A stretch of DNA of 23,475 bases from Tritrichomonas foetus (taxonomy: Eukaryota > Parabasalia > Tritrichomonadida > Tritrichomonadidae). Shown here in pieces: positions 9,409-17,884 of this stretch. Position numbers and translations under genes: made by a program. How positions within the stretch are numbered: position 1 is the stretch's first letter; every line of letters starts with the position of its first letter. Under the pieces are notes generated by a model, which was not told the origin of the DNA, searched no databases, and worked only from the letters and a program-made list of their open reading frames with translations. Location: the NCBI GenBank assembly GCA_001839685.1, contig MLAK01001273.1, positions 1-23,475 of the forward strand, in the 5' to 3' direction.

Positions 9409-9756
9409 TCATCGTGGAAAATAATATTTATTTTGAGCGGAGTTACCCATTGTAATGGATAAATTGAGACATCGTTGAAAATCAATTGGAAAAAGTTCAT
9501 TATCATAGAAATATTTCATAAGAAAAATTTGTAATTTCAATGAAAATAAATCTAACATTTCATCATTATTCGCGAAACTCTGAAAATAAATATGAGGATG
9601 AGAATTGTGATTTCTTGAAACATTAATGACACACATATTTTGGCATTGAAGTTTATATCCAATGAAATNTTCAAAAATAAAATTTAGGTAGTTTAATAAA
9701 GCTACTGGTATTTTATTTGTTGATGGTTCACAATAGAAATTGAATAAAATAAGTAT
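9409..9756 (-). pseudogene. Unrecognised 115-codon reverse-strand frame, likely gene remnant
   Basis: The reverse strand is open from 9756 to a stop at 9409-9411. It encodes NFYCEPSTNKIPVALLNY early on, FANNDEMLDLFSLKLQIF in the middle and PIDFQRCLNLSITMGNSAQ towards the end. The first ATG in frame is at 9636, giving only 75 residues, so the upstream part would need another exon or has lost its start. One codon has an N at 9669. The protein-like composition over 115 codons is unusual for this AT content. I cannot assign a family. It is divergent from the subtilisin-like gene that starts 86 bases away. Confidence 0.35.
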
Positions 9757-9829
9757 TCAATATAATTAAGATATCTGAATAATTGAATGCTGATAATATA
9801 ATTTGTGAAAAGTTCAATTCAGAGTAAAA

Positions 9830-9835
9830 TCACAT
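9830..9835 (+). promoter_or_regulatory. Initiator (Inr) TCACAT of the subtilisin-like gene
   Basis: Perfect match to the trichomonad TCA(+1)YWW initiator. The A at 9832 is 10 bases upstream of the ATG at 9842, which is the expected distance. It supports the chosen start and implies a very short 5' untranslated region. Confidence 0.65.
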
Positions 9836-9841
9836 ATTTTT

Positions 9842-12800
9842 ATGCTATCTCTCTTCTTTGTTGCCTTAAGTGCCTATACGACAAGAGGGGAACGGAAAGT
9901 AGATTTTCTAATGTCCAACAATCAAGCTATTCTCTCCAAATTGGAGACACTTCGTAAAAAAGATTTGTTGAAAATCACAAAATCTGCTCAAATTAATTCC
10001 ATAAACAATCTCAAAACTTCCAATGCAAAGAAATGGTNCTATGTAAAGTTCAATCATTCACTTAATCATGAAAATTATCTCGATTTACAGAATGAAGGGA
10101 TTGAAATCAATTTGAACAACAAAATCCAAAATGGAATTTATAAGTTATTCCTTTCTGATGATTCACTTCTTAAATTAATTTCAAAGTATGACGTTGAACT
10201 TTCACCACTTTTACCATCTCAGAAACTTCTTACTTCAGATTCAATTCCTTTAAATGAAGCTTCACGTGTTTGCATTTCAACCGATTCTTCTTTTTCACGC
10301 AATCATGAAATGTTTCGNTCACCAANATCTGCTTTGGAAACTGCCACCAAAAGAGAAAAAATCTTTTATAAATTCAAAGTCAAGCAATTGAGGAACAAGA
10401 ACAAGGATCTGCATATGAACGTGACAAAAATCTCAGACAACTATTTTTCTGTTGAATCAAATGAAATTCAAGAAACAGTCGAATATTTTTCAATATTTGA
10501 TGAAATTTCTGATATAATTCCTTGTTCACTGCCCAAAACAAAAAATCGATTCCATGTTGGACGAATTCAAGGCTCACCTGTGCCTGAGTCACATGAAGGC
10601 CGTTATATGAATCGTCGTTTATTTGCAGAAGCCGGAATTAATGGAACAGGTGAAGTTGTTTTCATTGCAGATACAGGACTTGACTATAAAAGTATTTTCT
10701 TTTATGATCCTGACCATTCAGTGATTTTTGATCGAGCCAATCCAAGTCATCGAAAAGTTATCTATTATAGTACTAATGAAGGAGGAGATGCCACCGATCC
10801 TGATGGTCATGGAACGCATGTTAGTGGAACCTGTGCAGGTCATATTGTAAATCGAAGTCATCCATATTCTAACTATGATGGACAAGCATCAGGTGCCAAA
10901 ATTGCATTTCTTGATCAAAGTATTGATTGTGATCTCATTGTAACTCCCCCGTCATACCTAATTGATCACATTGTTCAACAAACAGGTGCAGTTGTTGGAT
11001 CACACTCATATGGTCTTGTTAATGAAAATGAACAGTATTATAGAGCAAATTGGGAAGCTTATGAATTCACAAGACCAAAAATCTTAAATATTATGGCTGC
11101 TGGAAATGAAGGTCCCAATATTTACACATTAAATTCAATTACAACATCTAAAAATGCAATTAGTGTTGCAAATGCAGGTTCTTATATGTCAAAAGCCGGC
11201 ATTAATCCGGGATCATTTACTTATCCTTATCATGACCTAAATTTTGATATCATCGTGAATTCACCATCAGGACAATTTGAGGAAAAAACCACAGTAACTG
11301 TTGGAAAATGGGGAGGATCACAATGGGTTGACTTTTTAGATCTTGCAANAGAAAGAAAGATTGTCTTTTCAAAAGATAAAGTGACAAAAGATGATTATTA
11401 TTATATGGAATCCATTAATTGTGATGAAGTTAAAAAATTAAGAGATAAAGTAGCAGGAATTGTCGCCAGGAACTCTAGATCTTGTACATTCCATGATTAT
11501 AAAAATAGGATGCAAATTATTTATGTTAAAAATTCTGTACATATTGAAGACGGAACCAAATTCAGAAGAGATTTAAGTCAATTTGTGAAAAGTGATGATC
11601 TAATCAATGAAACATCTTCACATGGTCCTTCAGTCTATGGAACAATGAAGCCAGATTTAGCTGGATATGGAGTTAATATTATTAGTGCTAATACAGGCTA
11701 TGAATATGCTCCAAATAATCATGAGAGTATTACATTCTTGTCAGGAACATCAATGGCAACACCAATGATTTCTGGAACAACTGCTTTAATTCGACATTAT
11801 TTAAAGGAAAAATTAAANTTGNANTCAGAAGCAGTTTTGTTAAAAGCAATTTTAATCGCTTCTTGTGATCCAATGAATTCAATATCATCAAAGAAAAGAC
11901 CAAATTCTAGATGTGGACATGGTATTCCAAATCTTAAAAATGTTTTGCCTCTTGACGATTCATTCACTTTTGTATATGCACAAAATGTGGAAATTCAAAA
12001 TTCTCAACATCTAGTTAGTACAATAGAAGTAACTGATTCTTCACATGATTTAAGAATTGCATTGTCATATTATGATTCTGCAACCAATGCTGAAGGATAT
12101 CATATTTTACATTGTAATTTAAATTTATATGTTGTTACTCCAGATCAAAAAATCATTTATGGAAACCATTATGATAACAATCAAAGTGAATATTACTCTA
12201 CCAATGAAAAAGTCTTGTTACATTCAAATGAAGTTATGAGCGGAAAATATGAAATTCATATTGTTTCTTCAGGTGATTTTGGTGAACGCGATAAATATCA
12301 ATTTTCAGTTTGTGCAAGTGGTAAAATTAAATTGGAAAATGGAAGCAAACATGAAATTTCATTCACTAAAGCAACAAAATGTGATCAATGCCAGAATAAT
12401 GGTGAATGTTCATCAGAAAATCAACTTTGTCAATGCCCAGAAGGTTTTACTGGTATTCATTGTCAAGTAGCAGAAGAAGTTATTGAACCATCTTTGACTC
12501 AATCAAAAGAATTTTCAATTGAACCAAATGAATTGAAATATTTCTGGATTAAATTACCAAATAGTTATACACGATATACCATCACATTTGAAGCAATANN
12601 NCCAACTGAATTTAAGCATCATTGGATTTGGTATGATAAAAATCGCTTCTCATTGCCATTTGATGCATCAAAAGTTGAAAGATTTGCATCTAACAACAAT
12701 TTTGTTCCAACAAAATCGATTGTTTTTACTTCAGATAAATATCCATCAAATACTTTTGTTCATCTTGCATTTCATAACAACTATGATGGTGTCTATAAAG

Positions 12801-13192
12801 TAAAAGTTACAATCAGTCATGATGGTTCAAGTGATCCACCTATTGTTAAACCAACAGCAACACCAGAAATCACTACAACCTCCAAATCATCAGACAAGCC
12901 AGAAACTATTCCAACATCAGAATCATCTAGTAGTGGAGATATTTCATATCATACAACAAATAGTATTGGATTTGATATCAATGATACAACAATTGATGAT
13001 TCATCAGATGCTCAAAATAATAACCAGAATAAAAACAAAAAGAAGATGTTAGTTGGTATAATTTCTGGCTGTGTTGCAGCAATTGTTGTAATTTTAGTTA
13101 TCATTGTTGTGGTCATCTATATTCGAAGAAGAAATCAGATGGTTAGTTCTGATGAGAAATATCATGTAGACATTCAAAGTATGAATATTTAA
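9842..13192 (+). CDS. Subtilisin-like serine protease (S8) with EGF module and membrane anchor, copy 1
   Basis: Predicted cell-surface serine endopeptidase, 1116 residues. The N-terminus MLSLFFVALSAYT fits a signal peptide, followed by a propeptide-like region to about residue 245. The S8 triad is complete: Asp277 in IADTGLD, His323 in DGHGTHVSGT and Ser637 in SGTSMATPM. The oxyanion Asn422 sits in MAAGNEGPN. A beta-sandwich region follows (about 700-840, with RIALSYYD, NLYVVTPDQ and GKYEIHIVSSGDFG), as in KP-43-like subtilases. An EGF-like module spans 847-874 (CDQCQNNGEC ... CQCPEGFTGIHC). A second beta-rich region, a Ser/Thr/Pro stalk (about 1000-1065), a membrane helix (about 1069-1094) and the tail RRRNQMVSSDEKYHVDI follow. 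Ten N bases lie in the gene (10038, 10318, 10326, 11349, 11818, 11822, 11824, 12599-12601), leaving a few residues unread, but no frame is broken. The stop lies in TAAA. Substrate unknown; the anchor suggests processing of surface or host proteins. Confidence 0.95.
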   Translation: MLSLFFVALSAYTTRGERKVDFLMSNNQAILSKLETLRKKDLLKITKSAQINSINNLKTSNAKKWXYVKFNHSLNHENYLDLQNEGIEINLNNKIQNGIYKLFLSDDSLLKLISKYDVELSPLLPSQKLLTSDSIPLNEASRVCISTDSSFSRNHEMFXSPXSALETATKREKIFYKFKVKQLRNKNKDLHMNVTKISDNYFSVESNEIQETVEYFSIFDEISDIIPCSLPKTKNRFHVGRIQGSPVPESHEGRYMNRRLFAEAGINGTGEVVFIADTGLDYKSIFFYDPDHSVIFDRANPSHRKVIYYSTNEGGDATDPDGHGTHVSGTCAGHIVNRSHPYSNYDGQASGAKIAFLDQSIDCDLIVTPPSYLIDHIVQQTGAVVGSHSYGLVNENEQYYRANWEAYEFTRPKILNIMAAGNEGPNIYTLNSITTSKNAISVANAGSYMSKAGINPGSFTYPYHDLNFDIIVNSPSGQFEEKTTVTVGKWGGSQWVDFLDLAXERKIVFSKDKVTKDDYYYMESINCDEVKKLRDKVAGIVARNSRSCTFHDYKNRMQIIYVKNSVHIEDGTKFRRDLSQFVKSDDLINETSSHGPSVYGTMKPDLAGYGVNIISANTGYEYAPNNHESITFLSGTSMATPMISGTTALIRHYLKEKLXLXSEAVLLKAILIASCDPMNSISSKKRPNSRCGHGIPNLKNVLPLDDSFTFVYAQNVEIQNSQHLVSTIEVTDSSHDLRIALSYYDSATNAEGYHILHCNLNLYVVTPDQKIIYGNHYDNNQSEYYSTNEKVLLHSNEVMSGKYEIHIVSSGDFGERDKYQFSVCASGKIKLENGSKHEISFTKATKCDQCQNNGECSSENQLCQCPEGFTGIHCQVAEEVIEPSLTQSKEFSIEPNELKYFWIKLPNSYTRYTITFEAIXPTEFKHHWIWYDKNRFSLPFDASKVERFASNNNFVPTKSIVFTSDKYPSNTFVHLAFHNNYDGVYKVKVTISHDGSSDPPIVKPTATPEITTTSKSSDKPETIPTSESSSSGDISYHTTNSIGFDINDTTIDDSSDAQNNNQNKNKKKMLVGIISGCVAAIVVILVIIVVVIYIRRRNQMVSSDEKYHVDIQSMNI

Positions 13193-13273
13193 ATATTCGA
13201 TATCTTTGATCACATTATCAGGTTTGATAAATTATAACACTCCAAATATAATATTAAATTATTTTTTCTGAGC

Positions 13274-13275
<2 letters not shown>
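13193..13275 (+). other. 3' flank shared with the second subtilisin gene
   Basis: The sequence after the stop, through ATATTCGATATCTTTGATCA and AACACTCCAAATATAATA, is nearly identical to the sequence after the stop of the reverse-strand paralogue (21321 down to 21239). Similarity ends at the TTA microsatellite. The duplication therefore included the 3' end. Confidence 0.85.

Positions 13276-13308
<33 letters not shown>
13276..13308 (+). repeat. TTA trinucleotide microsatellite (11 units)
   Basis: Eleven TTA units. The homologous position after the second protease gene holds six units (21221-21238, read there as TAA). The microsatellite is the point where similarity between the two copies stops. 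Confidence 0.9.
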
Positions 13309-13310
<2 letters not shown>

Positions 13311-13427
13311 TAGGTAAAAAAGCAATAACTGAATGCTGCAATCAGAAATGTGGTAAATGGATGATCTATTCTCTGAAAGTTAATTAACTTCTTTCATATT
13401 TAGAAGAGTCTCTCAAATAAAAAAAGA

Positions 13428-13465
13428 TGCCTAACTTTTCAGATTATTCTCAAATCTTAGGCATA
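13428..13465. other. Small hairpin
   Basis: ATGCCTAA (13428-13435) pairs with TTAGGCAT (13458-13465), with an inner AGATT/AATCT pairing in the loop. It lies 240 bases downstream of the protease gene in non-coding sequence. It may have no function. Confidence 0.35.
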
Positions 13466-13616
13466 CTCGCTAACCCTATATGAATATATATTAGCTGCAC
13501 ATTTTTATGACAAAAATTAAAAAGTAATAATATATTGGAAATCATATGTGAGAAATGAACCAAAGTAGATTTGATGAACCGTGTCCTAAAATTGAGAGAA
13601 AGGTATTGAAATCAGT

Positions 13617-13795
13617 AATTCGAACCTGTTTTGAGTACTGGGTCCCCAAGGGTCAGTTCGAGCCCAATCGTGGAACCACTTCCTTTAGGTTCGTGGGCCA
13701 ATGAACCAACTATGTTCGAACATATCCATCGGGTCTATTGATTTGAGTGGGTACCCAATGGCTAGGGTATACTTATTCGGAGCCCCTATTTAGTG
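13617..13795. other. GC-richer island of unknown nature
   Basis: About 180 bases are visibly richer in G and C than the rest of the window, with GGGTCCCCAAGGG, GGGTACCCAATGG and a 14-base palindrome TATGTTCGAACATA at 13711-13724. One reverse frame reads NKYTLAIGYPLKSIDPMD then FEHSWFIGPRT with a stop soon after. I tested for a tRNA T-arm around the TTCGA motifs and found no pairing stem. It could be a scrap of a decayed gene or inserted foreign DNA. Confidence 0.4.
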
Positions 13796-13814
13796 ATATT
13801 ATTTCTATTACTTT

Positions 13815-14115
13815 GTTATATTAGTGTAATTCGTTGTTTTTTTAATGTAATTCATTTAATATAATTCTTTTTCTCTTTATCTTATTCTCATGATGATTAG
13901 AATTTAAAATACTTGTAAAACAAAATGTTATATTCATATTGAAGATCTTCTAAATATATTGCATACGCACAGTAAATAATTCGATAATCATTTGAAAACA
14001 ATTTCTAATGAAAACAAAAATTCAATGATTATCAAAACCAAAAATAATACAATGTTCTTCTTTTACTATTTCTAATTATTTCATTGGTATTTACTTAGGC
14101 AGGAATAAATGTATA
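13815..14115 (-). repeat. Diverged dispersed repeat, arm B (inverted partner of 7802-8105)
   Basis: Reverse-complement relative of arm A. It retains AGAAGATCTTC, AATGATTATC, the CTTTTTCTCTTTATCTTATT block and TACTTAGGCA. The divergence shows that the two arms separated long before the mariner-associated inverted repeat was formed. Confidence 0.75.
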
Positions 14116-14148
14116 AAGTAAACATGCATTTTGGGCTAATATTTTTGT

Positions 14149-14199
14149 CCCTGGGAAAATGTAACCACCATTTTTGGGATTGACACCCTGGGAAAATGT
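14149..14199 (+). repeat. CCCTGGGAAAATGT short direct repeat
   Basis: The 14-base motif occurs at 14149-14162 and 14186-14199, between repeat arm B and the long inverted repeat. No function is evident. Confidence 0.5.
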
Positions 14200-14252
14200 T
14201 TATTTTTATCCTTGATATTTTTCGTTTTTTTCAATTAAAGAGTTTCAATTTA

Positions 14253-14678
14253 AAAAATACTTTCTTTTCATCAAATATTTGATAATCAAAATCATCAGAA
14301 CAATCATTTGATGAAATAGAACAAAATGCGAATCTAGAAGTAACAATTTCAAAATTATTTCACCCATCATTATTACATTGCTCTGAAAAACATGAAGTCG
14401 TTGATAACCAAAATAAGAAATTGAAATGTTCTTGTAAATGATCAAGTAAATAATGCTCGGCTTTCAGAAAATTAAGTAAATAATTAATTAATTAAGCAAG
14501 CTAAGATGTAATTTAATAAACAACCGAACAAGTACACAATGAAACAATGAAACAACTAAACAACTGAATAACTAAATAACTATAAAAATAAGAAACTAAA
14601 ATCATGTTTTATTTATGAATTTATGAGTAAAAGGACTTTATACTATTCCATTTCTGAGATTCCATATTTAATAAAAGA
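14253..14678 (+). repeat. 426-bp inverted repeat, left arm (right arm 16692-17117)
   Basis: 14253-14678 equals the reverse complement of 16692-17117 over 426 bases with a single substitution seen (CATCAAAT against CATTAAAT near the outer end) and no gap. Similarity stops sharply on both sides. The arms enclose 2013 bp that contain a complete mariner element. No flanking target duplication was found at the outer edges. Each arm carries six tandem octamers (14537-14584), CAATGAAA drifting to CAACTAAA and TAACTAAA. There is no convincing coding frame. Confidence 0.95.
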
Positions 14679-14769
14679 ATTATTTTGAGAAAGCTGAATA
14701 AATTCCATTGTCAATCAAATTTTATAATTTTTATCATATATTTGAAAAATAGACAAATAGTTGTATATA

Positions 14770-16058
14770 TAGGGTGTCCGGAGGCGTGATGTCACTACCC
14801 ACATTAGAAGTGAAATCAATACATTATATTTATAAATAATAAACTATGCAATGTTAACATAAAAATTTTGAAAACAATTTTTTTTTCTCTTGACTGAAAA
14901 TAGAGATAAAGAATCTTTTTCATAAAAAAAAGAATAATTTATAAACGTACACGATGCACGTTTATTAAAAAATGATTGATCAACATTCAATCATAACTTT
15001 TCTGCAGCTTGAAGGAAAAAGGGGCAAAGAAATATATGAAGAAATGAAGAGTGTCTTGAAAGAAAAATGTTTGTCTCAAAGACAAATCTACCGAGTCATG
15101 GCAGAACTGAACAGAAGTCAAAACACACAGCCTGTGAAAAAAGAGAAAAAGTGCCAAAGTTATGATATTCTTGACTGGAAAATTTTAGATGTTTTAACCG
15201 AATTTCCACATTCATCGTGTCGATATATTGCTAATGTTTTAGGTGAACCAAAATCGACAATTTATGATCGTTTAACATCAAAATTAATGTATAAACATGT
15301 GCATCTTCGATGGGTGCCACATATTCTAACAGAAAATCAAAAGGCCAATAGAGTTTTATTGGCAAAAAAACTTCTTAAAATTTTGAATGCAGAACAAAAA
15401 ACTAATTTCACCTTTTTAATAACAGGAGATGAGTCTTGGTTTTATTCCAAGACTGATTTCAATACACAATGGATTCCTGAAAACTCAGTAATCCCAACTA
15501 TTCAAAATCCAGGGTTTCAGATCACTAAATTTATGGTGACTGTATTTTGGAACCCTCATGGGATAATTCATATTGATGTTTTGCCGCCAAATGAAAAGTT
15601 TAATGCTGCATATTATATTACAGCCATTATGTCAAAAATTGTTGAGTTTAAAAACTCGAATAATTATAAAAAATTATTTGTTCATTATGACAATGCAAAG
15701 CCTCATGTGGCAAAAATTGTCAAAAAATATATAAATGAAAACTCACTAGAATCAGTTCCACATCCGGCATATTCACCTGATTTGGCGCCTAGCGACTTTT
15801 TTTTATTTGGAACTATTAAAGAAAAAGTTAAAGGAATTGTTTTTGAATCACCAAGCCATTTGATTCAAACAATAGTCCAAATTTTCAATGAAATTCCATC
15901 GGAAACTTTGTTTTCAGTTTTTGCAGAATGGCAAAATAGACTGAAAAAAGTTATTGATGCCAATGGAGACTACATATTTTGAAATACTTATCAATAAAAA
16001 ATNACTNATTAGAAATGACTTNATTATACTTAGTGACATCACATTACCGGACACCCTA
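14770..16058 (+). mobile_element. Complete mariner-family transposon with TA target duplication
   Basis: The element spans 14772-16056 (1285 bp), flanked by TA at 14770-14771 and 16057-16058. The terminal inverted repeats are 26 bp (14772-14797 and 16031-16056): GGGTGTCCGG is identical at both ends, four bases differ, then GTGATGTCACTA is identical. The single gene inside is an intact transposase on the forward strand. Mariner elements (Tvmar1) are known in Trichomonas vaginalis; I cannot say whether this is the same lineage. Three N bases lie near the right end (16003, 16007, 16022). Confidence 0.95.
14972..15982 (+). CDS. Mariner transposase (DD34D)
   Basis: A 336-residue cut-and-paste transposase, close to the usual mariner length of about 340-350. 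Residues about 1-110 hold helix-turn-helix segments for binding the terminal repeats (FLQLEGKRGKEIYEEMK and a second around DILDWKILDVLTEFPHSSCR). The linker motif WVPHILTENQ corresponds to mariner WVPHEL. The catalytic acids are Asp153 in TGDESWF, Asp240 in HYDNAKPH and Asp275 in YSPDLAPSDFF, with 34 residues between the last two, which defines the DD34D mariner group. The frame has no stop or frameshift, so the protein may be functional. The ATG at 14972 is the first in frame and gives the full N-terminal domain. No strong initiator motif lies within 20 bases upstream. Confidence 0.95.
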   Translation: MIDQHSIITFLQLEGKRGKEIYEEMKSVLKEKCLSQRQIYRVMAELNRSQNTQPVKKEKKCQSYDILDWKILDVLTEFPHSSCRYIANVLGEPKSTIYDRLTSKLMYKHVHLRWVPHILTENQKANRVLLAKKLLKILNAEQKTNFTFLITGDESWFYSKTDFNTQWIPENSVIPTIQNPGFQITKFMVTVFWNPHGIIHIDVLPPNEKFNAAYYITAIMSKIVEFKNSNNYKKLFVHYDNAKPHVAKIVKKYINENSLESVPHPAYSPDLAPSDFFLFGTIKEKVKGIVFESPSHLIQTIVQIFNEIPSETLFSVFAEWQNRLKKVIDANGDYIF

Positions 16059-16691
16059 TAATATCATTATTATAATATGATTGATATGATAAATTTCGTT
16101 AGTGAATATTGTTTTATTTTTGACAGTCTTTATAATAAAAGAAGATTTGACTGAATATGATTCAAATTAATCTATTTATTATTTTGAAAAATCATGATAT
16201 TTAGATAACTACAAATTTACAACCGATTGAATGGCCATAATTCGCTTTTTTCACTAGGATCCATTCTTTTTATGTAAATCGATATTTTCCACAAAATAAT
16301 GAAAATGTAATATATTATTACGAAAAAGAGGCAGAATTTCATAAAATATCCACCAGCAATTGTGAATATGGGATTATAGTTTGTCTTTTATGAAAATAAA
16401 GCTCCTGAAGTTCGAAGATACTTTTTAATAGACAAACCTGTATATCATCTTCAAATTGAATCTTGTTTTATGATGATATCAAAAAAGAAGTCGATTTCTT
16501 TTTTGATATTTCTTTGATTGATCTATTTATAATTAATGATGTATTATTCAATTTATAAAGCATCAGACAAATCTATAAAATATTATTTTGTGGAATTGCA
16601 AAAGATGATTCAATTCTTATTTGAAAAATAGAATTTTTAAATCAATTCTGGATTCATTTTACAAAATTGAACAAATTATTGCTAAGAAATG
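16059..16691. other. Spacer between mariner and right inverted-repeat arm
   Basis: 633 bases of AT-rich sequence without a recognisable gene. The left-side spacer between arm and mariner is only 91 bases, so the mariner sits off-centre in the loop. Confidence 0.5.
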
Positions 16692-17117
16692 TCTTTTATT
16701 AAATATGGAATCTCAGAAATGGAATAGTATAAAGTCCTTTTACTCATAAATTCATAAATAAAACATGATTTTAGTTTCTTATTTTTATAGTTATTTAGTT
16801 ATTCAGTTGTTTAGTTGTTTCATTGTTTCATTGTGTACTTGTTCGGTTGTTTATTAAATTACATCTTAGCTTGCTTAATTAATTAATTATTTACTTAATT
16901 TTCTGAAAGCCGAGCATTATTTACTTGATCATTTACAAGAACATTTCAATTTCTTATTTTGGTTATCAACGACTTCATGTTTTTCAGAGCAATGTAATAA
17001 TGATGGGTGAAATAATTTTGAAATTGTTACTTCTAGATTCGCATTTTGTTCTATTTCATCAAATGATTGTTCTGATGATTTTGATTATCAAATATTTAAT
17101 GAAAAGAAAGTATTTTT
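16692..17117 (-). repeat. 426-bp inverted repeat, right arm
   Basis: Reverse-complement partner of 14253-14678 with one substitution seen. A 64-codon frame at 16925-17119 is the same frame found inverted at 14245-14445 and reflects the repeat, not a gene. The octamer array lies at 16786-16833 here. Confidence 0.95.
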
Positions 17118-17884
17118 AGGGAAGTTATAAAAAGAGCAAGTTGCCATTTTAGCAACCTTTCTAGCCAAATATATTTTCAAAAAGCTGTATTGGCGGCTTG
17201 ATTAGTATTCAAAAAAAATTGTGTAAGAATAGATGAACGTTTAATTATTAAAAAAATAGGAAAGAATCATGAAAAAGAAAGAATAAAAAGCTGCTTGAGC
17301 AAATTAAAATAAAAAAATGAAAATTTTCCTTTTGATTTAATCTATAAAACGCATTTCATTTCCAAATTAAATTATTTATTAAATTATTTATTATCTTGCT
17401 TAATTATATGAAAACCATTTCTTTATTATATTCCTGAACATTTACAAAATATTTTAACAATAAAAACGAAAAATTTAAAAATGATAAATTTGAGATATTA
17501 TGAATTATGAAATAAATATTTGGTTATTTATTTAAAACTTTTATTCGTGAAAATCAACTTGCTTTTTTGGCAAACAAATAAAAAATAATAATCGCCCAAT
17601 GAGAACTTTTTTGACGGGTTTTAATTTGGATTCGAATTTGGTTTCGGTTTTGGGTTCAATTCAAAAAGTTCATTGGTTAAGTAATGCATAATAACAAAAA
17701 TTTCGAAATATCACTAGTAATACTTGTTGCATCAATATTATGGATTTTGATTTTGGTTTTGAACAACTCTTCTTTTCACAATATTGTTACTCATCTAACT
17801 ATTAGAGGGGTGGTCGAATCATATAAACACTGCCTCAAATACTATTTCATATTCAGTTTGTGATTTGTTATATAAGAATTTATA
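17118..17884. other. AT-rich spacer
   Basis: No gene recognised. Positions 17648-17680 match the reverse complement of 21160-21192 with two differences in 33 bases, so a small dispersed sequence is shared with the flank of the second protease gene. Confidence 0.5.

Noticed and set aside
13600..13800. Possible tRNA around the TTCGA motifs
   Set aside because: No T-arm stem, acceptor pairing or anticodon arm could be fitted on either strand.
16925..17119. 64-codon frame duplicated at 14245-14445 as a possible conserved small gene
   Set aside because: The conservation is explained by the whole 426-bp inverted repeat, including non-coding parts; composition is that of AT-rich non-coding sequence.
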